NCBI RefSeq assembly: GCF_014202315.1
Contig: NZ_JACHGN010000030.1
Location: 61,513-125,512 of the forward strand
DNA from: Thermocatellispora tengchongensis
Lineage (GTDB): Bacteria; Actinomycetota; Actinomycetes; Streptosporangiales; Streptosporangiaceae
Direction of reading: 5' to 3'
DNA: 64,000 nucleotides
In this document: in pieces, positions 42,560 through 49,783 of the stretch
Numbering within the stretch: the stretch's first letter is position 1
Layout of the letters: each line of letters opens with the position of its first letter
Program-made: the position numbers and the translations under genes
Notes under the pieces: generated by a model
What the model was told of the DNA's origin: nothing
The model's database searches: none
The model's input: the letters and a program-made list of their open reading frames with translations, nothing else

Positions 42560-43630
42560 GTGTCGCCCGCCCGCTCGACTCGCGCCGAGTCCAACGCGAC
42601 GGTGTCCGAGGGTCCGCTTCCCCCGGAATCCTCAGAGGAGGACGAGGCCTTCGTTCTGCTCGAAGACGACGATGACGATGACGACGGAGCGCCGGTCGCG
42701 CAGATAGCCACGGCAGGGGCCACCGCCGACCCGGTGAAGGACTATCTCAAGCAGATCGGCAAGGTCCCCCTGCTCAACGCCGAGCAGGAGGTCGAGCTGG
42801 CCAAGCGGATCGAGGCCGGCCTGTTCGCCGAGGATCAGCTCGCCACCGAGGGCGACAAGCTCCCGGTCGATGTCCGGGCCGAGCTGGAGTGGATCGCCGA
42901 GGACGGCCGCCGGGCCAAGAACCACCTGCTGGAGGCCAACCTGCGGCTCGTGGTCTCGCTGGCCAAGCGCTACACCGGGCGGGGCATGCTGTTCCTGGAC
43001 CTGATCCAGGAGGGCAACCTGGGGCTGATCCGCGCGGTGGAGAAGTTCGACTACACCAAGGGCTTCAAGTTCTCCACCTACGCCACCTGGTGGATCAAGC
43101 AGGCGATCACCCGGGCGATGGCCGACCAGGCGCGGACCATCCGCATCCCGGTCCACATGGTGGAAGTGATCAACAAGCTGGCACGGGTGCAGCGGCAGAT
43201 GCTGCAGGACCTCGGCCGCGAGCCCACCCCGGAGGAGCTGTCCGCCGAGCTGGACATGCCGCCGGAGAAGATCGTCGAGGTGCAGAAGTACGGCCGGGAG
43301 CCGATCTCACTGAGCACCCCTCTCGGCGACGAGGGCGACAGCGAGTTCGGCGACCTGATCGAGGACTCCGAGGCCATCGTGCCCGAGGACGCGGTCAGCT
43401 TCGCCCTGCTCCAGCGCCAGCTCCACTCGGTGCTCGACACGCTCTCCGAGCGCGAGGCGGGCGTGGTGGCGATGCGGTTCGGGCTGACCGACGGGCAGTC
43501 CAAGACCCTGGACGAGATCGGCCGGGTCTACGGTGTGACGCGCGAGCGCATCAGGCAGATCGAGTCCAAGACCATGTCCAAGCTGCGCCACCCGTCGCGC
43601 TCCCAGGCGCTGCGGGAGTACCTGGACTGA
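42560..43630 (+). CDS. rpoD: RNA polymerase principal-type sigma-70 factor (RpoD/HrdB-like)
   Basis: 356 residues from GTG 42560, five bases after AGGAGG. An acidic head with seven consecutive Asp is followed by region 1.2 ([20 protein letters not shown]), region 2 ([40 protein letters not shown]), region 3, and region 4.2 ([20 protein letters not shown], then [16 protein letters not shown]). The core is close to Streptomyces HrdB, but the long N-terminal region of HrdB (about 150 residues) is mostly absent. It could be the housekeeping sigma or a close HrdA/C/D-like paralogue; which one cannot be decided here. Confidence 0.92.
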   Translation: MSPARSTRAESNATVSEGPLPPESSEEDEAFVLLEDDDDDDDGAPVAQIATAGATADPVKDYLKQIGKVPLLNAEQEVELAKRIEAGLFAEDQLATEGDKLPVDVRAELEWIAEDGRRAKNHLLEANLRLVVSLAKRYTGRGMLFLDLIQEGNLGLIRAVEKFDYTKGFKFSTYATWWIKQAITRAMADQARTIRIPVHMVEVINKLARVQRQMLQDLGREPTPEELSAELDMPPEKIVEVQKYGREPISLSTPLGDEGDSEFGDLIEDSEAIVPEDAVSFALLQRQLHSVLDTLSEREAGVVAMRFGLTDGQSKTLDEIGRVYGVTRERIRQIESKTMSKLRHPSRSQALREYLD

Positions 43631-43649
43631 GGGCGGCGTAGGCCGTGCC

Positions 43650-43680
43650 GGCGGCCCGGGGCGATCAGCCCCGGGCCGCC
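43650..43680. terminator. Bidirectional hairpin between sigma factor and HelD-like gene
   Basis: Perfect 13-bp arms GGCGGCCCGGGGC (43650-43662) and GCCCCGGGCCGCC (43668-43680) surround a 5-base loop. It stands 19 bases after the sigma-factor stop and contains the stop of the converging HelD-like gene. No T-tract. Confidence 0.65.
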
Positions 43681-45758
43681 GTCGTGTCCGGGCTCTCCGG
43701 CGCGGCGTCCACTGGGGTCGTGTCCGGTTCCTCCAGGTGCGGGATCGGGCGGCAGTGCAGCACGTCCAGGCGCGAGACGGCCCGGGTCAGGCACACGTAC
43801 AGGCGGTTGAGGCCGCGCGGCCGCGACTCGGCGATGCGCTCGGGCTCGGCCAGCACCACGTGGTCGTACTCCAGGCCCTTGGCCAGCGACGCCGGCACCA
43901 CCGTGATCCGCCCGGCCCGGCCGTCCCGTACCGGGGCGACGTCCAGGCCGGCGTCCCACAGCGCAGCGATCACGCTCTCCTCGGTCGCGTCGGCGGTGAG
44001 CACGCCGATCGAGCCCTCGTGGGCCAGCGCCTCGCGCACGGCGGCGACGACGGCGGGCAGCAGGCCCCCGGGCTCGACCCGGCGCATCCGCAGCCGGCCG
44101 TCGGCCCGGAACGAGCGCGTGGCGGGCACGTCCACGTCCAGCGCGGCGAGCAGCCGGTTCGCGACCTCCACCACGGCGGCCGGCACCCGGAAGCCGGTCG
44201 TCAGCGCGACCACCCTGGCCTGCGGCTTGCCGAGGTGCGCGAGCCGGTCGGGTCAGTTCGGGGCGGCCCACGGCGTGGTGCCCTGGGCCAGGTCGCCGAG
44301 CACCGTGATCGAGCCGTGCTCGCTGCGCCGGGCCACCGCGCGGCACTCCATCGGCGACAGGTCCTGCGCCTCGTCCACGATCACGTGCCCGTACCCCTTC
44401 GGCCGCTCCAGCAGCCCGGCCACCTCGTCGAGCAGCACCAGGTCGGCCTGCGACCAGCGCGCGCCCCGGTACGTCCGCGGCGGCCGGCGCCACAGGATCG
44501 CGGCCTGCTCGGCGGGGGTCAGCACGCCGTCGGCCGCCTCCGCCAGCGCGGCGGCGTCGCCGAGCAGCCCGGCCACGACCTCCTGCGGGCGCACCGCGGG
44601 CCAGATCGGCTGGATCAGCGTCCCGACCGCGCGGGTGATCTTGGCGGTCCAGGCGGCGTTGGGGGTGTGGCCGCGCGCCTCGGCCTGGCGGCGCATCAGC
44701 TCCACCGCCCGGGAGACGACCCGCTCCCGGCCGACCGCGTACGAGGTCGTCTCGCGCCGCGTGTCGTCCACGATCCGGCGCAGCTCGTCCTCGTAGACCC
44801 GCCACCGGTACGACCCGTCGGGCACCGCGATCGGCTCGACCGGCTTGACGATCCGGGCGTACAGGGCCCGGCGCAGCACCGTCGCCATGCGGGCGTCGTG
44901 CTTGACCGCCGCGGCGTCGGGATCGTCGGCCGCCTTGACCGGCGACTGCGGGTGGTCGCCGGCCAGCAGCGCCGTCATGGTGGTCTGCTCCACGTCCACC
45001 TCGCCGAGCGCGGGGAGCACGGCCGAGATGTAGCCGAGGAAGGCCCGGTTGGGGCCCAGGATCAGCACGCCGTCGCGCTGGAGCCGCCGCCGGTGCGCGT
45101 ACAGCAGGTACGCGGCCCGGTGCAGGCCGACCGCGGTCTTGCCGGTGCCGGGCGCGCCCTGCACGCAGATCGACTCCTCCAGCGGGGCGCGTACCAGCTC
45201 GTCCTGCTCGGGCTGGATGGTGGCCACGATGTCGCGCATCGGCCCGACGCGGGGCCGCTCGATCTCGGCCGCCAGGATGCGGCTCACCGCGGCCGGGGCC
45301 TCCCCGGTGTCCAGGCGCTCGTCCTCGTAGCCGGTCAGCTCCACCGCGTTCGCGGCCCAGCCGAACCGCCGCCGCACCGCCACGCCGCCCGGCTCGCGGG
45401 CACTGGCCCGGTAGAAGGCCCGCGAGACCGGTGCCCGCCAGTCGATCACCAGCGGCGCGGGGGCGCCGCCCTCGCCGGGGATGTGCCTGCGCCCGATGTA
45501 GTACCGCCGCCCGGCGTGGTCGCCGGCCTGCGGTCCCGCGCCGAAGTCGAGCCGGCCGAAGAACGGCGGCCCGTCGGGCTCCTCGCTCAACTCCTTGGCC
45601 AGGCTTTTGAGGTGGCGGCCCAGCCGTTCGGCGCTGTAGCGGTCGCCCGCCACGGTCTCTCCGATGATCACGTTGTGCCGGGCTCCGTCGAGCATCCGCC
45701 GGATGCCCTCCCGGCACCGCGCCAGGTACTCCCGCTCCTTGGCCAGCTCGCCGTCCAC
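43665..45758 (-). pseudogene. helD: HelD/HelR-type RNA polymerase recycling ATPase, interrupted by one in-frame TGA
   Basis: From GTG 45758 (GGGAGGG five bases upstream) the frame encodes about 697 residues with one TGA at 44255-44253. The first part (501 aa) has the HelD coiled-coil arm, RRRYIGRRHIPGEG-like segment, Walker A GAPGTGKTAVGLHR and the VIVDEAQDLSPME box. The part after the stop continues in the same frame with HLGKPQARVVALTTGFRVP, PASLAKGLEYDHVVL and LYVCLTRAV. At the stop, TTPWAAPN-stop-PDRLAHLG matches a position where Trp (TGG) is usual, so one G-to-A change explains it. HelD proteins free stalled RNA polymerase and HelR gives rifamycin tolerance. A sequencing error is possible. 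Confidence 0.85.
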
Positions 45759-45777
45759 GATGCCCTCCCGAAAGTGT

Positions 45778-45805
45778 TAACCGAGTTAAGATATTAACTC
45801 GGTTA
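45778..45805. promoter_or_regulatory. Perfect TetR-type operator between helD-like and TetR genes
   Basis: TAACCGAGTTAA (45778-45789) and TTAACTCGGTTA (45794-45805) are perfect 12-bp inverted arms with a 4-base centre. It lies 19 bases from the helD-like GTG and 10 bases from the TetR ATG, where it could block both promoters. Confidence 0.75.
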
Positions 45806-45815
45806 GAATGAGGGC

Positions 45816-46436
45816 ATGACCGGACTGCGGGAGCTCAAGCGGCAGCGCGTACGCGAGGCGATCTCGGCCACGGCCATCGCGCTGTTCCTGGAGCGGGGCT
45901 TCGACGAGGTCTCGGTGGCGGAGGTGGCCGCGGCGGCGGAGGTGTCCAAGCCGACGCTGTTCAAGTACTTCCCCACCAAGGAGGACCTGGTGATGCACCG
46001 CATCGCCGACCACCGCGGCGAGGCGGCCCGGGTCGTACGCGCGCGCGGGCCGGAGGAGACGCCGCTCGGCGCGCTGCGCCGCCACTTCCTCGACGGGCTC
46101 GCCCGGCGCGACCCGGTGACCGGCCTCAACGACCACCCCGCGGTCCTGGCCTTCCACCGCATGATCTTCGAGACCCCGAGCCTGGCCACCCGCGTGCTGC
46201 ACTACACCGCCCAGGACGAGCGCGCCCTGGCCGAGGCCCTGCGCGGCCCCGGGGTGGACGGCCTCACCGCCCGCCTGGCCGCCTGCCAGATCCTCGCCGT
46301 CCAGCGGGTCCTGGCCCGCGACAACTGGCACCGCCTCCACGACGGCGAGCGCGCCGACGACGCCTACCCGCACGCCGTACGCGCGGCCGAACGCGCCTAC
46401 GACCTCCTCGCCACCGGCCTGGCCCCCGCCCTGTAG
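45816..46436 (+). CDS. TetR family regulator divergent from the HelD-like gene
   Basis: 206 residues. HTH at about 10-55 (REAISATAIALFLERGFDEVSVAEVA, SKPTLFKYFPTKEDLV). The C-terminal ligand domain has no strongly diagnostic motif. Divergent position and the perfect 28-bp operator between the genes make it the likely repressor of the HelD-like gene and of itself. If HelD here helps survive a transcription-targeting drug, this regulator would be the sensor; that is inference. A C-rich non-coding tract follows. Confidence 0.9.
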   Translation: MTGLRELKRQRVREAISATAIALFLERGFDEVSVAEVAAAAEVSKPTLFKYFPTKEDLVMHRIADHRGEAARVVRARGPEETPLGALRRHFLDGLARRDPVTGLNDHPAVLAFHRMIFETPSLATRVLHYTAQDERALAEALRGPGVDGLTARLAACQILAVQRVLARDNWHRLHDGERADDAYPHAVRAAERAYDLLATGLAPAL

Positions 46437-46853
46437 CCCCCGCGCCAGGAGTCGGGCACCTGGCGGTGAGGTTCGCCTTCCGCCGCCTTGGAGCACGCCG
46501 GAACATCACGCACAGTGATGATGTGGATACGGCATGGCCGCGACCGGTCCGCCGGCGGGGCCGGAGCGGCGCGGCGCGGCACCGCCCCGGCCCCGCCCAC
46601 ACCCCCCCTCACTCACACACCCGCCCCGCGCGCTCACCCCCGCCTCCGCTCACACCGCGCCCCGCTCACGCACCCGGCCCCGCGCTCACACCCGGCCCCG
46701 CCCCCGCCCCGCTCACGCCCCGCCTCCGCTCACGCCCCGCCCCTCACACCCTGCCCCGCCCACGCCCCCGCCCCGCTCACACCCCGGCCCCGACCACACC
46801 CCGGCCCCGATCCCGATCCGCCCGTACCCCCCCGGCCTGCCAGGGTGTCGGGG
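46437..46853 (+). repeat. 417-bp gap with strand-asymmetric C-rich tract (about 46560-46845)
   Basis: The plus strand is dominated by irregular repeats of CGCCCCGCTCAC, CACACCCGGCCCCG and CCCCGCCCACGC, with very few T and short G runs. Many C4-C6 runs are spaced 3-10 bases apart, so the minus strand could form G-quadruplexes. No start, ribosome site or codon bias indicates a gene. It separates two converging regulators. Confidence 0.75.
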
Positions 46854-47783
46854 TCACTGGTGTTCGGCCAGGCGGAAGGCGTTGCTGGAGAACCTGGCCC
46901 GGTACGCCGTCGCGCTCATGCCGAAGTGGGCCTTGAAGCGGCGGGCGAAGTAGTTCTGGTCGGACCAGCCGACCGACTGGCCGATCTCCGAGACCGACTG
47001 GCCGGTGCCGAGGAGCAGCGCGGCGGCGGTCTCGGCGCGCTGCTGGGCCAGGTAGGCCATCGGAGGCAACCCCACCGAGGACTTGAACAGGCGCACCAGG
47101 TAGCCGGGGGCGAGGTGCAGTTCCTCGGCCAGCTCCGACAGGGTCCAGCGGTGGTCGAGGCGGGTCTCCAGCAGGCGCATGCCCTGCACCACGGCCGGGT
47201 GGATCGGGCCGCCGGCGTCGTCGAACGCCTTGCCCCGGGTCTGGGCCGCCGCGCGGGCCAGGTGACTCAGGAACAGCGAGAGCCGGCCGATGACGTCCCC
47301 GCGGTGCCGGGCGGCGGGCTGCCGGCCCAGTTCGTCGAGCGCGTCGAGGTGGACCAGGCACTCCTCGAACGCGAAGGGGTCCAGGTGGGCGGTGAGCACG
47401 CCCCGGCGCTCCAGCGAGTACGGCCCCGTCCACAGCAGGTAGCCCAGCAGCGGGTCCTCCCGGGTCCAGGCCAGCTCCCGGTGCAGCAACTGGGAGCTGA
47501 AGCAGCAGTTGAACATGTCCAGCCCGCGGCACTCCTCGTACCCGTGCCAGACGCCGGGCCGCAGCAGGATCACATCGCCGCGCCGCAGCCGCTGCCTGCC
47601 CGCGACCGAGTGGTGCACCCCCTCGCCGCCGACCGCGAGGGTGATCTCGACGAAGCTGTGGGTGTGCACCGGGTGGGTGTTCTCGTGCACCCAGTGCCCG
47701 GCGTAGGCGAGGGTGCCGTCGGTGAAGTAGAAGAGCCCGCTGGTCGCGCCGACGGGGGGTTCGCGCATCTTGCGAAGATACAT
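46854..47783 (-). CDS. AraC family regulator with N-terminal cupin (RhaS-like)
   Basis: 309 residues. The cupin sensor (about 20-130) has the ENTHPVHTHSFVEITLAVGGEG and RRGDVILLRPGVWHGY strands. The C-terminal double HTH includes WTLSELAEELHLAPGYLVRLFKSSVG and VSEIGQSVGWSDQNYFARRFKAHFG. This is the usual layout of sugar-responsive regulators such as RhaS/RhaR. It diverges from the rhamnoside operon, with a 21-bp direct repeat between them, so activation of permeases and rhamnosidase by a sugar is likely. Confidence 0.92.
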   Translation of the reverse strand: MYLRKMREPPVGATSGLFYFTDGTLAYAGHWVHENTHPVHTHSFVEITLAVGGEGVHHSVAGRQRLRRGDVILLRPGVWHGYEECRGLDMFNCCFSSQLLHRELAWTREDPLLGYLLWTGPYSLERRGVLTAHLDPFAFEECLVHLDALDELGRQPAARHRGDVIGRLSLFLSHLARAAAQTRGKAFDDAGGPIHPAVVQGMRLLETRLDHRWTLSELAEELHLAPGYLVRLFKSSVGLPPMAYLAQQRAETAAALLLGTGQSVSEIGQSVGWSDQNYFARRFKAHFGMSATAYRARFSSNAFRLAEHQ

Positions 47784-47794
47784 CCGGACACCCC

Positions 47795-47836
47795 CTGAGG
47801 TGAATTTTGTGCTAACTCAGGTGCATTTCGGGCTAG
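47795..47836. promoter_or_regulatory. 21-bp direct repeat, candidate AraC operator
   Basis: Two adjacent 21-bp half-sites at 47795-47815 and 47816-47836 match at 16 of 21 positions (shared core AGGTG.ATTT.G.GCTA). A two-turn direct repeat is the usual target of AraC dimers. It lies 12 bases upstream of the regulator ATG and 147 bases before the first permease. Confidence 0.6.
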
Positions 47837-47982
47837 CTGGACGCCTGTGACCAGGCGCATCATCCTGTCCTAAGGCGATGCGAAACCTGCCCGAAACACC
47901 CACCCCATCTGGCCGCGCCTTCCGTGTCCCCCCAGTTAAAACGATTTCTCCGGGGCGGCGCGGCAGGCGGGGAAGAGAGAAG

Positions 47983-48933
47983 ATGGCAGACACGTACGAG
48001 GCCACCGCGGCTCCCCCGGCCACCGGAACCTCCACCGAGGCGGCGCCGCGGGCGCGTGCCCGGCGCTCCCGCGGCCGGGCGCCGTGGTGGTTCATGATCC
48101 CCGCGCTGATCCTGTACGCGTACGTCGTGCTGATCCCCTCCGTGCGCGGCGCCGGCTACGCGTTCACCGACTGGTCGGGGCTCGGGGACGCGATGTCCTT
48201 CGTCGGCCTGGAGAACTTCCGCAAGATCCTGGACGACTCCGCCGCCACCGACGCCCTGGTGCAGACCGTGCTGATCACCCTGGCGATCACGATCGTGCAG
48301 AACCTGATCGGCCTGCTGCTCGCGCTGGGCGTGCACACCCAGATCAAGAGCCGCAACTTCCTGCGGGTGCTGCTGTTCGCCCCGGCCGTGATGACCCCGG
48401 TCGTCACCGCGTACCTGTGGCGCTACATGTACGCCCCCGACGGCGCGATCAACGGCCTGTTCGAGGCCGTCGGCCTCGGCGGACTGGCGCAGAACTGGCT
48501 CGGCGACCCCGACATCGCGCTGTGGTCGGTGGCCGCGATCGTGATCTGGCAGTTCGCCGGATACTCCATGGTCATCTTCCTGGCCGGGCTCCAGGGCGTG
48601 CCCCGCGAGCTGCACGAGGCGGCCGGCGTGGACGGCGCGGGCGCCTTCCAGCGCTTCTGGCACATCACCCGCCCGATGCTCGCCCCCGCGATCACCATCA
48701 ACCTGATGCTCTCGCTGATCGGCGGCTTCAAGATCTTCGACCAGGTGTACGTCACCACCGGCGGCGGCCCCGGTCACTCCACCGAGACCCTGTCCACGCT
48801 GATCTACAAGAACGCCTTCCAGTTCGACGAGTACGCCTACAGCACCGCCATCGCGGTCGTGCTCGCGGTGATCGTGGCCGCGGTCTCGGCCGTGCAGTAC
48901 CGCGGCCTCCAGCAGCAGAAGGGCGCCGCCTGA
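47983..48933 (+). CDS. Sugar ABC transporter permease (MalF-like)
   Basis: 316 residues from ATG 47983, after GGGAAGAGAGAAG; an in-frame start at 47878 would add an unlikely Pro/Arg-rich head. Six helices, from WWFMIPALILYAYVVLIPSV to VVLAVIVAAVSAVQY. The EAA loop is HEAAGVDGAGAFQRFWHITR, which docks the ATPase. It is the first gene of the operon and pairs with the permease at 48933. No ATPase gene is present, as is common where a shared MsiK-type ATPase serves many importers. Confidence 0.92.
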   Translation: MADTYEATAAPPATGTSTEAAPRARARRSRGRAPWWFMIPALILYAYVVLIPSVRGAGYAFTDWSGLGDAMSFVGLENFRKILDDSAATDALVQTVLITLAITIVQNLIGLLLALGVHTQIKSRNFLRVLLFAPAVMTPVVTAYLWRYMYAPDGAINGLFEAVGLGGLAQNWLGDPDIALWSVAAIVIWQFAGYSMVIFLAGLQGVPRELHEAAGVDGAGAFQRFWHITRPMLAPAITINLMLSLIGGFKIFDQVYVTTGGGPGHSTETLSTLIYKNAFQFDEYAYSTAIAVVLAVIVAAVSAVQYRGLQQQKGAA

Positions 48934-49754
48934 TGAGCCGCTACACCCGCAAGACGCTGCTGCTCGAGATCCTGATGATCGCGGTCGGGCTGGCCTTCGC
49001 CTTCCCGATCTACGTGCTGGTCAACCTGTCGGTCCGGCGGGCCGGCGACACCTCCTCGCCGATCGCGCCCACGACCTCGCCCACCCTGGCCAACTACGCC
49101 GACGCCTGGAACGCCGCCGGGCTCGCCGGCGCCCTGGGCAACAGCATCGCGGTCACCGCGATCAGCCTGGTCGTGATCATCCTGGTCTCGTCGCTGGCGG
49201 CGTACCCGCTGGCCCGCGCCACCGCCCGCTGGTCGCGCTGGGCGTTCCTGCTGTTCGCGCTGGGCCTGCTGCTGCCCGCGCAGCTCGCCCTGATCCCGCT
49301 CTACCAGAGCGTGCGCGACCTCGGCCTGCTCGGCACGGTCTGGTCGCTGGTGCTGTTCTACTGCGGGCTGCAGGTGCCCTTCAGCGTCTTCCTGTACGCC
49401 GGCTTCCTGCGCGCGATCCCGGCCCAGTACGAGGAGGCCGCCGCGATCGACGGCTGCGGCCCGGTGCGCACGTTCTTCTCCGTCGTCTTCCCGCTGCTGC
49501 GCCCGGTCACCGGGACGGTGGCGATCCTGAACGCCATCTTCATCTGGAACGACTTCCTGACCCCGCTGCTGTACCTGTCCGGCAGCCCGCAGCAGACGAT
49601 CCCGGTGGCCGTCTTCCAGTTCGTCGGCCAGTACGTCGCCGACTGGCAACTCGTCTTCGCCGGGCTGGTGATCAGCGTCGTGCCCATCCTGCTCGTCTAC
49701 TTCCTCATGCAGAAGAGGATCATCCAGGGCTTCGCCGGAGGGCTCAAGGGATGA
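48933..49754 (+). CDS. Sugar ABC transporter permease (MalG-like)
   Basis: 273 residues, with ATG overlapping the stop of the first permease (TGATG). Six helices and the EAA loop YEEAAAIDGCGPVRTFFSVV, with the FIWNDFLTPLLYL segment typical of carbohydrate uptake 1 permeases. Its 3' end overlaps the possible early start of the rhamnosidase. Together with the lipoprotein at 52402 it should import a rhamnose-containing sugar or its breakdown product. Confidence 0.92.
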   Translation: MSRYTRKTLLLEILMIAVGLAFAFPIYVLVNLSVRRAGDTSSPIAPTTSPTLANYADAWNAAGLAGALGNSIAVTAISLVVIILVSSLAAYPLARATARWSRWAFLLFALGLLLPAQLALIPLYQSVRDLGLLGTVWSLVLFYCGLQVPFSVFLYAGFLRAIPAQYEEAAAIDGCGPVRTFFSVVFPLLRPVTGTVAILNAIFIWNDFLTPLLYLSGSPQQTIPVAVFQFVGQYVADWQLVFAGLVISVVPILLVYFLMQKRIIQGFAGGLKG

Positions 49755-49783
49755 CCCGCGACCACGCGACAAGGAGTTCCTAC

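Noticed and set aside
46488..47798. Plus-strand frames across the C-rich tract and opposite the AraC gene
   Set aside because: Pro/His/Thr low-complexity translation with no start context. The AraC gene on the minus strand explains the rest.
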